Positions 1 through 8,285 of a stretch of 11,560 bases of DNA are shown piece after piece. Made by a program: the position numbers and the translations under genes. The notes below the pieces were generated by a model. The model was not told where the DNA came from, did no database searches, and saw nothing but the letters and a program-made list of their open reading frames with translations. This DNA is from Ruminococcus sp. UBA3387 (GTDB taxonomy: Bacteria > Bacillota > Clostridia > Oscillospirales > Ruminococcaceae), in the NCBI GenBank assembly GCA_002358895.1, contig DEPR01000013.1:5644-17203 (forward strand). Direction: 5' to 3'. Each line of letters begins with the position of its first letter. Positions within the stretch are counted from its first letter, which is position 1.

Positions 1-551
1 ACGGCAATACCTGTTGAGCCGTTACAGAGCAGGTTAGGAAATCTTGACGGAAGAACCTGAGGCTCTTTCAATCTGTCGTCATAGTTAGGCTGATAGTCTA
101 CTGTATCCTTATTGATATCGGTAAGCATATGCATAGACATTTTCGCCATTTTTGCTTCTGTATAACGGTATGCGGCAGGTGGGTCGCCGTCCACTGAACC
201 GAAGTTACCGTGCCCGTCCACCATTGGATAACGCAAAGAAAAGCTCTGTGCCATTCTTACCAGTGCGTCATAAACAGATGCGTCGCCGTGTGGGTGATAC
301 TTACCCAGCACGGAACCTACTGTATCGGCACACTTACGATATGGCTTTTCAGGTGTCAGTCCGTTTTCAAACATTGTATACAGAATTCGTCTGTGAACAG
401 GCTTCAGACCGTCCCTTACATCAGGCAACGCTCTTGAAACGATTACTGCCATAGAATACTGTATAAACGATTCCCGCATAACTTTATCAATATCGTTATC
501 TATAACGTGTGAGTTATCGCTAAACAAAAAATCACTCTCTTTCTCAGACAT
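1..551 (-). CDS. gyrA: DNA gyrase subunit A, N-terminal part (cut by window edge)
   Basis: GyrA is the DNA breakage-reunion subunit of gyrase, a type II topoisomerase that introduces negative supercoils with GyrB. The visible 183 codons hold the start of the winged-helix/tower region: [23 protein letters not shown] at about residues 33-55 and the helix region [17 protein letters not shown] (86-102). The active-site tyrosine is Y130 in RYTEAKM (E. coli Y122). The C-terminal remainder lies beyond the left edge. The ATG at 549-551 is chosen because it gives an MSEK start like B. subtilis MSEQ, but no Shine-Dalgarno lies before it. A TTG at codon 9, about 7 nt after AAAGAGAG, would give a leader of ordinary length and is an alternative. 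Position 91 is Ala where E. coli has Ser83. Last visible gene of the minus-strand cluster; 101 bp separate it from the preceding small membrane-protein gene. Confidence 0.97.
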   Translation of the reverse strand, partial: MSEKESDFLFSDNSHVIDNDIDKVMRESFIQYSMAVIVSRALPDVRDGLKPVHRRILYTMFENGLTPEKPYRKCADTVGSVLGKYHPHGDASVYDALVRMAQSFSLRYPMVDGHGNFGSVDGDPPAAYRYTEAKMAKMSMHMLTDINKDTVDYQPNYDDRLKEPQVLPSRFPNLLCNGSTGIA

Positions 552-617
552 TCACAATGTATAATTATTTAAAATTGATGTTCCATATATGTCCAAACAC
601 AATATTTATTCTTTGAA

Positions 618-648
618 CGGGCTGATGTGGGCATCAGCCCCTACAAAT
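618..648 (-). repeat. REP-like palindrome, copy 1 (TTTGTAGGGG...CCCG)
   Basis: Between the small membrane-protein gene and gyrA there is a perfect 9-bp stem, GGGCTGATG (619-627) with CATCAGCCC (632-640), around the loop TGGG. On the minus strand it reads ATTTGTAGGGG, variable stem, CCCG. The outer sequence CTACAAAT (641-648) recurs at 5219-5226 beside a second palindrome whose stem is different. There is no T-run after the stem on either strand, so a terminator role is unlikely. It looks like a dispersed intergenic palindrome with conserved ends and a variable stem. That it is transcribed as part of the gyr region is inference. Confidence 0.65.
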
Positions 649-652
649 TGAA

Positions 653-1243
653 TCAAATAAGTTTTTCAAAATCCTCTTTTAGTTTCTCTGAAAGGGTATT
701 TCTCAGAACTGCAATCTGTTCCTCGTTCATACATCTCTTTGGAAGCACATAGATTGTATCCTTTTTCAGCACTATTATAAACTTATCCTCAGCTTCAAAC
801 ACATTGAGTGTTGTATCTGCAAAGGTTACTACTCTTGGCTGAATCGGTGGCAGAGGCTCTCCGTTTTCGTCCACCGTTTCGGCTTCCACAGTTTCGATAG
901 TAAACTTATCTTCATACAGGCTGAACAGGTATTTATCTCCCTCAAGGATTTTCAACGCATCCATCAGGGAAGTTCTGATTTTCCTTGTATTATGCCATAT
1001 AACAAAGATTGCAGCCACACAGATTGCCACAAGCATATAATTAAGCGGCTGGTCAGGTGTTTTATATACCGACCACAGAAAAACCAACGCCACTATTGCG
1101 AATGCTATAGTTTTTATCCAGTTTTTCTTATAGACATATTTTTTCTGGAAAAACAGAAAAGCCTGTCCTTCTTCCTCATTCTTTACGTCATAATTTACGG
1201 TAAGAACGGGATTTTCATTAATTTCATCCATAATATTTTCCAA
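653..1243 (-). CDS. Small membrane protein with YcxB-like C-terminal domain
   Basis: Predicted 196-aa protein of unknown function. After a charged N-terminus there are two hydrophobic helices close together (about residues 43-60 and 67-84), then a soluble domain (about 105-190) containing FIIVLKKDTIYVLPKRCM, which resembles the YcxB-like domain found in small Firmicutes membrane proteins. I know no defined biochemical role for that domain. Start choice: GAGAGG (1251-1256) lies 7 nt before the TTG at 1241-1243, which I prefer. A TTG at 1256-1258 has no ribosome site of its own, and the ATG at 1229-1231 has only a weak GGA. The gene follows gyrB by 17 nt with this start, so it is probably cotranscribed with it, and it separates gyrB from gyrA, which are often neighbours. 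Family assignment is moderate, function unknown. Confidence 0.8.
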   Translation of the reverse strand: MENIMDEINENPVLTVNYDVKNEEEGQAFLFFQKKYVYKKNWIKTIAFAIVALVFLWSVYKTPDQPLNYMLVAICVAAIFVIWHNTRKIRTSLMDALKILEGDKYLFSLYEDKFTIETVEAETVDENGEPLPPIQPRVVTFADTTLNVFEAEDKFIIVLKKDTIYVLPKRCMNEEQIAVLRNTLSEKLKEDFEKLI

Positions 1244-1260
1244 AGCAATACCTCTCAAAA

Positions 1261-3305
<2,045 letters not shown>

Positions 3306-3507
3306 AGGGACGCCCTCTATCAGCAGTGAATTATGCTTCGCATAATCGCCCTCTTTTTCAACAGTCCACCGGACTGTTTTGAGCATACCGAAGGTATGCT
3401 TATTCACTCCTTTGCCGAGCTCCCTAAAGGCTCAGGAGTTTCGCCAACTGCGGTTGGCGATGAGGGGCTCTGCCCCCTCAACCCCTGCAACCCTTTAAAA
3501 AGGGTTG
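3306..3507. repeat. Array of about eight consecutive short hairpins
   Basis: Between remB and gyrB, about 200 bp are almost wholly made of adjacent inverted repeats, most with 3-4 nt loops. They are AGGG/CCCT (3306-3316, weak), ATTATGC/GCATAAT (3330-3346), AACAGTCC/GGACTGTT (3360-3378), AGCATACC/GGTATGCT (3382-3400), a bulged ACTCCT/AGGAGT stem with an inner GAGC/GCTC (3406-3439), TCGCCAAC/GTTGGCGA (3441-3460), TGAGGGG/CCCCTCA (3461-3480) and CAACCCTT/AAGGGTTG (3488-3507). CGCCCTCT is repeated on both sides of the second hairpin (3311 and 3347). The array ends 2 nt from the remB stop codon. Both strands would fold. It is more GC-rich than its surroundings, which suggests an inserted element. 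Function is unknown: a mobile or dispersed repeat, or a structured RNA in the operon transcript. Confidence 0.75.
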
Positions 3508-3509
3508 AC

Positions 3510-3785
3510 CTAAATTTTAATATTATTTCCTTTTAAATTTTTGAATCTTTTCAATAGTGTGGAACAGGCTATCTGGCTTATATAGACCTTCTCGGTGAAG
3601 TCCTTATCCAGACACACAACAAAGCTTTTCGGCATTTCATAGGTACAGGTTACAACCTGTTTTCTTTTTGCCGATTTATTAAGGAAATCCTTAGTAATCT
3701 TTGACACAGATGTATTTTCTATATCAAAAATCCCCACAATATCCTTGGTATTCACCATAAAATCGTTACCCAGATGAAGAAACAT
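3510..3785 (-). CDS. remB: RemA/RemB-family (DUF370) putative DNA-binding regulator
   Basis: A 91-aa protein that begins MFLHLGNDFMV and contains DIVGIFDIENT, matching B. subtilis YaaB/RemB (MYLHIG..., DVIGIFD). That gene sits in the same place, after recF and before gyrB. Family members related to RemA bind DNA and activate biofilm-matrix genes in Bacillus; whether this one does so is inference. PKSFVVCLD (52-60) and VYISQIACSTLLKR (67-80) match the conserved C-terminal half of the family. Start: ATG at 3783-3785, preceded at 5 nt by AAAGGA that overlaps the recF stop codon. An in-frame GTG at 3810-3812 inside recF lacks a ribosome site and would add 9 unconserved residues. The gene starts 10 nt after recF, so the two are very likely cotranscribed and translationally linked. 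Confidence 0.88.
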   Translation of the reverse strand: MFLHLGNDFMVNTKDIVGIFDIENTSVSKITKDFLNKSAKRKQVVTCTYEMPKSFVVCLDKDFTEKVYISQIACSTLLKRFKNLKGNNIKI

Positions 3786-3795
3786 AAAAATCCTT

Positions 3796-4926
3796 TCAGC
3801 TTTTTTGTTCACTTATTCTTCCTTGATTGATAACAAACATTTTACCCTTTGTTTTCTTATCAAAAGGAATATTTTTATCACAGCAGGTTATAAACACCTG
3901 CATATTATCTATTTTTGAGATGACAAATCTTTGTCTTGACTCATCAAGCTCACTCAGCACGTCATCAAGCAATATACACGGAGCATCGTCTATTTCCTCC
4001 ATAAGTATATAAGCCTGAGCCAGCTTCATAACAAGTGCCATAGACCTATGCTGGCCCTGAGACGCAAAATCCCTTACGGCAAGGTTATTTATATACCCCG
4101 TAAGGTCATCACGATGTACACCTTTTGTGGTAAAACCTGCTCTCAGGTCATCATTCAAGGATTTTTTCAGGCAATCGAGATAAATCTCCGTCATTTCGCC
4201 CTTATAATCCTGAAATCTCTCTAAATCAGAATACACTGTAGACTGATACTGAAGCTCCAGTTTTTCTTTTCCGTTTGAAATTTCATCATAAAGCTTTTTT
4301 GCAAAGATATTAAGCTTTTTTCCATAATTATACCTTAGCAGAGATATATAAGCACCCATAGATGCAAGCTGTACATCCCACACTTCAAGGTCATCCTTAA
4401 CACTCTTACCCATATTTATATTTTTAAGCAGGGTATTTCTTTGTTCCAACAGAGTTTCATACTTTGAAACTACTGTATTATAAGAAATCTTTATTTGTGA
4501 TACTGACAAATCCAGAAATTTACGCCTGTTATCAGGTGAGCCTTTTGAAAGTTCAAGGTCCTCAGGTGTAAAAACGACACAATTAAGATTACCGAACAAT
4601 TTTGAGGGGATTTTCAATTTAACACCGTTCAAGGACACATTTTTTTCCTTGACGTTAGGCTTTGCCATACTATATCTGATTATCTGCTCACGGATTTTAT
4701 TTTTAAAGGCAAGCTCGATATTCATAACCTCGCCATCAATATCAATCATACTTTTATCCTTGGTATTCCGAAAACTTTTTACGCCACTGCACAACCACAC
4801 AGCTTCTATAAGATTTGTTTTTCCCTGTGCATTTTCGCCATAAAAAATATTCAGTTTTTCGTGAGGACAAATTTTGATATTCTTTAAATTTTTAAATCCG
4901 TTTACTTCAAGTCGGGTAATAAACAT
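3796..4926 (-). CDS. recF: DNA replication/repair protein RecF
   Basis: SMC/ABC-type ATPase that loads RecA at single-strand gaps with RecO and RecR; cytoplasmic. At 376 aa it is full length. Visible motifs: Walker A GENAQGKT (30-37), the ABC-like signature in DFASQGQHRSMAL (286-298) and Walker B CILLDDVLSELD (317-328). VHRDDL (270-275) stands where GPHRDDL is usual, with Val for Pro. FTPEDLELSKGSPDNRRKFLD (119-139) is also typical RecF. The ATG at 4924-4926 begins on the base after the rlbA TAA stop (TAAATG). Only a weak GGTAGAG precedes it, so translation probably depends on coupling to rlbA. The 3' end is followed 10 nt later by remB. Confidence 0.97.
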   Translation of the reverse strand: MFITRLEVNGFKNLKNIKICPHEKLNIFYGENAQGKTNLIEAVWLCSGVKSFRNTKDKSMIDIDGEVMNIELAFKNKIREQIIRYSMAKPNVKEKNVSLNGVKLKIPSKLFGNLNCVVFTPEDLELSKGSPDNRRKFLDLSVSQIKISYNTVVSKYETLLEQRNTLLKNINMGKSVKDDLEVWDVQLASMGAYISLLRYNYGKKLNIFAKKLYDEISNGKEKLELQYQSTVYSDLERFQDYKGEMTEIYLDCLKKSLNDDLRAGFTTKGVHRDDLTGYINNLAVRDFASQGQHRSMALVMKLAQAYILMEEIDDAPCILLDDVLSELDESRQRFVISKIDNMQVFITCCDKNIPFDKKTKGKMFVINQGRISEQKS

Positions 4927-5151
4927 TTACTCTACCACAATTTCTGTTTTTATTTCGTCTATCCGGATTTTATCTCCTTTATAAACTTTCTTTCCTCTTT
5001 GGGTACACACTTCGCCGTTATACTTTATTCTTTCTTCAAGGATAATTTCCTTACCTATGCCACCTGTTTCCACAAGTCCTGCAAATTTAAGCAAGGAATC
5101 AAGCTTAATAAAATCGGTTTTTATCTGTACTTTTACTTGTTTATAACTCAT
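4927..5151 (-). CDS. rlbA: S4-domain RNA-binding protein, RlbA (YaaA) family
   Basis: A 74-aa protein that is essentially one S4 RNA-binding domain: FIKLDSLLKFAGLVETGG (14-31), GKEIILEERIKYNGE (33-47) and QRGKKVYKGDKI (51-62). This matches the small YaaA/RlbA proteins encoded between dnaN and recF in Firmicutes, linked to ribosome assembly (established for the family; no experiment here). Start: ATG at 5149-5151 with GAGG 6 nt upstream. An in-frame TTG at 5161-5163 overlaps that ribosome site and is rejected. The stop codon abuts the recF ATG. It is separated from dnaN by 85 bp that carry a REP-like palindrome. Confidence 0.9.
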   Translation of the reverse strand: MSYKQVKVQIKTDFIKLDSLLKFAGLVETGGIGKEIILEERIKYNGEVCTQRGKKVYKGDKIRIDEIKTEIVVE

Positions 5152-5179
5152 TCTTTTCCTCAATTTTTATTATTTTACA

Positions 5180-5226
5180 CGGAACGTCAAGATGCAGAGC
5201 ATCTTTTGATGCCGTCCTCTACAAAT
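5180..5226 (-). repeat. REP-like palindrome, copy 2, in the dnaN-rlbA gap
   Basis: A perfect 7-bp inner stem, AAGATGC (5189-5195) with GCATCTT (5199-5205), around AGA. It extends as an imperfect outer stem, with GGA (5181-5183) pairing TCC (5215-5217). On the minus strand it reads ATTTGTAGAGG, stem, TTCCG, matching the ends of the palindrome at 618-648 although the stem sequence is unrelated. CTACAAAT is shared exactly (641-648 and 5219-5226). No T-run follows, so a terminator is not supported. Its position after the dnaN stop could make it an mRNA stabiliser or processing site between clamp and downstream genes; that is inference. Confidence 0.6.
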
Positions 5227-5236
5227 CTATTTTTAA

Positions 5237-6346
5237 TTATAATTCTTTAGAAAGACGTACAGGAAGCACCAGGAAAGTATAATTATCTCTGTCGCAAGGT
5301 ACTATCTTCATTGGAAGCAGGCTTCCGCTCATCTGGAGCTTGACAGTATCTTCATTAATTACCTTCAACGGGTCAAGGAAATACTTACACTTAAAGCCTA
5401 TTTCAATAACAGGACCTGCTGTATCGGCTTTGATTTCGTCAGAAATCTTACCCATAGCTGTTGAACATCTTACTTTAATAATGCCATTTTCAAAATAGCA
5501 TCTTACAGGGCTTGGATTTCTTTCATTTATAAGGAGCATTGCTCTTTCAAGCGTTTCAATAAGCTGTTTTCTGTCAGCAATAACTTCTGTTGTAAATGTA
5601 TTTGGAATAGCACTCTTATAAGGGTGGAACTCACCTTCAAGTAATCTTGAATACACATAATAGCCATTGATTTCAAAAATAATATGCTTTGTTGAAACAA
5701 ACATATTACAGCTATCTTCATCATTATCGCTCAGAAGCTTTGAAACCTCCTGCAATGTTTTTGCAGGTACTACGAAATTAATATTATCGTTATACTTAAT
5801 AGGCTCCTGTCTTACAGCAAGTCTGTAGCCGTCGATTGCAACAAGTGTAAGCATACCGTTTTCGATATCAAAAAGCTCACCCTTGAGAATCGGCTTCATA
5901 TCTGTAACTGCAACTGCAAAAACAGTCTGATTTATCATATTTTTAAGCACAGGCTGAGAAATGCTCAGCTCATCGCAATTATCCTTAACAGGAAGCTCAG
6001 GATAGTCCTCAGATGAAACTGCACTGAGATTATATGTTGTAACGCCACTTGCGATTGTTACCTGGAGATTATCTGAAACATCGATATACAAATCATCTTC
6101 GGGCATTTTTCTTATCATTTCTGCAAACAGTCTTGCATTAACTATAAACTCGCCGTTTTTATCCGCATAAGCTTCAAGTGTTGTTCTTATACCTATTTCA
6201 AGGTCATAGCCTGTAAGTTCAAGCATATTATCGGTAACTTTAAATTTAATTCCCTCAAGTGATGGGAGAGCTGAACGCTCAGAAACTGCTTTTGATACAT
6301 TTACAACTGCTTCATAAAGTGAAGATTTACTGCATTTGATTTTCAT
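5237..6346 (-). CDS. dnaN: DNA polymerase III beta subunit (sliding clamp)
   Basis: Ring-shaped processivity clamp that tethers Pol III and other repair partners to DNA; works as a homodimer. 369 aa, normal length. Three repeated clamp folds are expected. Visible family landmarks: MKIKCSKSSLYEAV at the N-terminus, ALPSLEGIKFKV (26-37), LVAIDGYRLAV (168-178), SRLLEGEFHPYKSAIP (233-248) and the C-terminal LVLPVRL (359-365), which contributes to the partner-binding pocket. Start: ATG at 6344-6346 with AAGGAG 7 nt upstream. The gene lies downstream of dnaA across the 445-bp origin gap. A TATACT-like -10 is visible in the upstream A/T-rich DNA but no matching -35, so I leave the promoter undecided. 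Confidence 0.98.
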   Translation of the reverse strand: MKIKCSKSSLYEAVVNVSKAVSERSALPSLEGIKFKVTDNMLELTGYDLEIGIRTTLEAYADKNGEFIVNARLFAEMIRKMPEDDLYIDVSDNLQVTIASGVTTYNLSAVSSEDYPELPVKDNCDELSISQPVLKNMINQTVFAVAVTDMKPILKGELFDIENGMLTLVAIDGYRLAVRQEPIKYNDNINFVVPAKTLQEVSKLLSDNDEDSCNMFVSTKHIIFEINGYYVYSRLLEGEFHPYKSAIPNTFTTEVIADRKQLIETLERAMLLINERNPSPVRCYFENGIIKVRCSTAMGKISDEIKADTAGPVIEIGFKCKYFLDPLKVINEDTVKLQMSGSLLPMKIVPCDRDNYTFLVLPVRLSKEL

Positions 6347-6417
6347 ATTTTTTCTCCTTATTTCTTATGGATTTAGTTTTCAAAGTATATATTTTTTTAC
6401 GGTTAGGATGTTTGCTG

Positions 6418-6447
6418 AAATATAAATATAATATATATTATTTTTTA
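6418..6447. other. A/T-only DNA-unwinding element
   Basis: Thirty consecutive A/T bases lie directly beside the TAG triplets, on the dnaN side. This is where strand opening would be expected to begin once DnaA loads on the trios. The call rests on composition and position. Confidence 0.7.
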
Positions 6448-6460
6448 GTAGTAGTAGTAG
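6446..6460 (-). repeat. DnaA-trio: five perfect TAG triplets
   Basis: The plus strand is exactly (TAG)5, i.e. 3'-GAT-5' repeated five times reading away from the box at 6465-6473. A 4-bp spacer (plus-strand AGGC, 6461-6464) separates box and trios. In B. subtilis, 3'-GAT-type trios next to a box and GC-rich cluster bind the DnaA filament on single-stranded DNA and set where the duplex opens. All five repeats here are uninterrupted. Confidence 0.8.
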
Positions 6461-6464
6461 AGGC

Positions 6465-6787
6465 TGTTGAAAAGTAGTATAAGTCGGGAAAGCCCTTTGT
6501 TTCGGTATTTTGGGAGAAAAAGTTTTTAGGTAAAATTTCAAGGGGTAATGTTGAAAGTGTTGAGTGTTCTCAGGTGTGTTGGGTATGTTGAAAAAATGTG
6601 TGTTGAATGTTGATATTTTTCAAGAAAAATGTTGAAAGATATTTTTTTATGAAAAATAAAGCAACCTCATTTTGAAACTGACCTGTTTATTTTGTTTACT
6701 CAATCACGAAAATATAACTTATATCCACATATACTTTGATTTATTTGCTTTCAATTTTGTTGAAAACTATGTTGAAAAGGTTGAAAA
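6465..6787 (-). repeat. Cluster of atypical DnaA boxes, TTTTCAACA on the minus strand
   Basis: TGTTGAAAA (minus-strand TTTTCAACA) occurs exactly at 6465-6473, 6586-6594, 6758-6766 and 6770-6778. Close variants are TGTTGAAAG at 6549 and 6630, GGTTGAAAA at 6779, and TGTTGA-starting forms at 6558, 6601 and 6608. All have the same orientation. TTTTCAACA differs from consensus TTATNCACA at positions 3 and 6. One near-consensus box, ATATCCACA (6721-6729), points the other way. The box at 6465-6473 adjoins the trios. The repetition within about 320 bp and the origin position argue for DnaA binding; that is inference. Confidence 0.7.
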
Positions 6788-6791
6788 CAAT

Positions 6792-8138
6792 TTAATTTTT
6801 TAAATTTTTAATGATGTCGTCAACAGTTTCTTTCAAATCGGAATTCTTCTTCAGGGTATCTACTACTCCCTGGTAATGGATTGTCATTGTAGAATGATTC
6901 TTATTAAGCTCTGTACCGATATCGCTATAGGTCATACCCTTTATTTCTTTCATAAGATAAATTGTAATTTTTCTTGCTAAAGAAATATTGGCTTGTCTGT
7001 TCTGTGAACGGATATCTTCAGGTGTAACCTTAAAAGCGTTAGCTACTTCGCTTATTATACTGTCGACTGTAATCTCGGCAGGGTGGTTGGCAATCATAAT
7101 TTCCTTTATTACTCTTTGTGCCATAGACACTGACGGAGATTCGTTTGTATATGAAGTAAGAGCTTTAATCTTATTTACTGTTCCTTCAAGCTGACGGATA
7201 TTTGTTTTAACTCTTTCGGCAATAATTCTTGCCACATTATCGGAAAGCTGGAGACCTGAAAGCTCGGCTTTTCTTTTAACGATAGCCATTCTTGTTTCAA
7301 AATCAGGTGGTTGGATATCTACCTGGACGCCCAATGAAAAACGTGAACGGATTCGGTTTTCAAGCTTTGAAATCTTTGAAGGTGCGATATCTGATGTAAG
7401 TACAATCTGTTTACCTGCATTATAGAGGTCATTGAATGTATGGAAAAACTCCTCCTGGCCTCTTTCTTTACCTGCGATAAACTGTATATCGTCAATAAGC
7501 AGGAAATCTGCATTTCTGTACTTATTATGGAAATCAATAGTTTTATGGTATTCCAGAGCCATAACCAGTTCATTAACGAAATTTTCACCTGTAGTATAAA
7601 TGATATTCAAATCAGGATTTTTCCTCAGGACTTCATTTTCAATAGCTTTCATCAGGTGAGTTTTACCCAGACCTGAGTCGCCATAGATAAAAAGTGGGTT
7701 AAATGTCTGATTTGCAACAGGCGTAGGTGAATTATCATTCTTGCCTGCAACTGCTATACAGAAAGCATATGCCAGTTCATTTGATTTACCTTTAATGAAG
7801 TTTTCAAATGTCAATGCTTCGCTGATAGAATTGTTCTCACTGATTGTAGGAACAGGCTCAACTGTTTCTTCATTCTTAGCTTCCTTTGTTTTAACAAGGA
7901 TATTAATGTTAACCTCAAAGCCCATTGCTTCTGCAAAAGCTCTTTTAAGGACAGGCTCATAAACTTCAAGTGTTGTTTTTCTTGTAAACTCACTATCGGT
8001 AAGCAGAAACGCTGTATTATTTTCAAATTTGTATGGTTCAAGTATTCTTATCCATTTATTGAATCCAATATCACTGACTTTTGGATCGTCGTGGCAATAT
8101 TTAAGCACATATTCGAATACTTCGTTAAACGATTCCAT
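6792..8138 (-). CDS. dnaA: Chromosomal replication initiator protein DnaA
   Basis: AAA+ initiator that binds origin boxes, melts the duplex and recruits the replicative helicase; also a transcription regulator. With the chosen start it is 448 aa, usual for the family. Domain I: about 1-80. Short linker II: about 81-108. AAA+ domain III: Walker A GDSGLGKT (153-160), Walker B FLLIDDIQF (212-220), sensor I VLTSD (246-250), box VII region LENRIRSRF (259-267) and sensor II RQLEG (315-319). Domain IV: about 360-448. Its signature TYSDIGTELNKNHSTMTIH (403-421) departs from the usual IGxxFGGRDHTTVLHA. Start: ATG at 8136-8138, giving a normal domain I; AAAGGG lies 11 nt upstream, a loose fit. An in-frame ATG at 8265-8267 has no ribosome site and would add 43 unconserved residues. 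Confidence 0.97.
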   Translation of the reverse strand: MESFNEVFEYVLKYCHDDPKVSDIGFNKWIRILEPYKFENNTAFLLTDSEFTRKTTLEVYEPVLKRAFAEAMGFEVNINILVKTKEAKNEETVEPVPTISENNSISEALTFENFIKGKSNELAYAFCIAVAGKNDNSPTPVANQTFNPLFIYGDSGLGKTHLMKAIENEVLRKNPDLNIIYTTGENFVNELVMALEYHKTIDFHNKYRNADFLLIDDIQFIAGKERGQEEFFHTFNDLYNAGKQIVLTSDIAPSKISKLENRIRSRFSLGVQVDIQPPDFETRMAIVKRKAELSGLQLSDNVARIIAERVKTNIRQLEGTVNKIKALTSYTNESPSVSMAQRVIKEIMIANHPAEITVDSIISEVANAFKVTPEDIRSQNRQANISLARKITIYLMKEIKGMTYSDIGTELNKNHSTMTIHYQGVVDTLKKNSDLKETVDDIIKNLKN

Positions 8139-8285
8139 ATTTTTTTCAACCCTTTCAATCTCGTTTTTTCTTAAATCAATATGCCCTTTATGGTGTGTTT
8201 TTTTATATGAAAATTCATCTTTTTCTGAAAAAGGGGCATAATTATCAATTCTATTCCAGTATATCATATTTTATAAAAAATTTCA

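Larger units (their letters stand above)
6347..6791 (-). other. oriC: Probable chromosomal replication origin (oriC) in the dnaA-dnaN gap
   Basis: This 445-bp gene-free stretch holds three things. At the dnaA-proximal end and in the middle there is a cluster of DnaA-box-like 9-mers. At 6446-6473 there is a box, GC-rich spacer and DnaA-trio block. At 6418-6447 there is a 30-bp run of only A and T. It lies between dnaA and dnaN, where Firmicutes origins unwind. Both the order box, spacer, trios, A/T-rich DNA and the strand match the B. subtilis basal unwinding element. No ORF of interest is present. The rest is A/T-rich DNA with a hairpin at 6613-6642 (ATATTTTTCAA/TTGAAAGATAT, one G-T pair) and the dnaN ribosome site. 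Confidence 0.85.

Noticed and set aside
152-454. 100-codon plus-strand frame opposite gyrA
   Set aside because: It is antisense to strongly conserved gyrA codons and has no leader or family resemblance.
619-640. Rho-independent terminator before gyrA
   Set aside because: The stem is strong but no T-run follows on either strand, and the conserved ends match a second palindrome, so a REP-like repeat explains it better.
3306-3507. CRISPR array
   Set aside because: The palindromes all differ in sequence and spacing; there is no repeated unit with regular spacers and no cas gene nearby.
3333-3536. A 67-codon plus-strand reading frame across the hairpin array
   Set aside because: It is made of the palindromic repeats, has no ribosome site, runs into the 3' end of remB on the other strand, and its translation resembles no domain.
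6613-6642. Terminator after dnaA (ATATTTTTCAA/TTGAAAGATAT stem)
   Set aside because: The stem is A/T-only at its core and contains one of the box-like repeats; it lies 150 bp past the dnaA stop and has no GC-rich stem, so origin structure is the more likely explanation.
8139-8267. 43-residue N-terminal extension of DnaA from an upstream ATG
   Set aside because: No ribosome site before that ATG, the extra residues are not like DnaA domain I, and the start at 8138 gives the normal length. The segment is more likely the dnaA leader.
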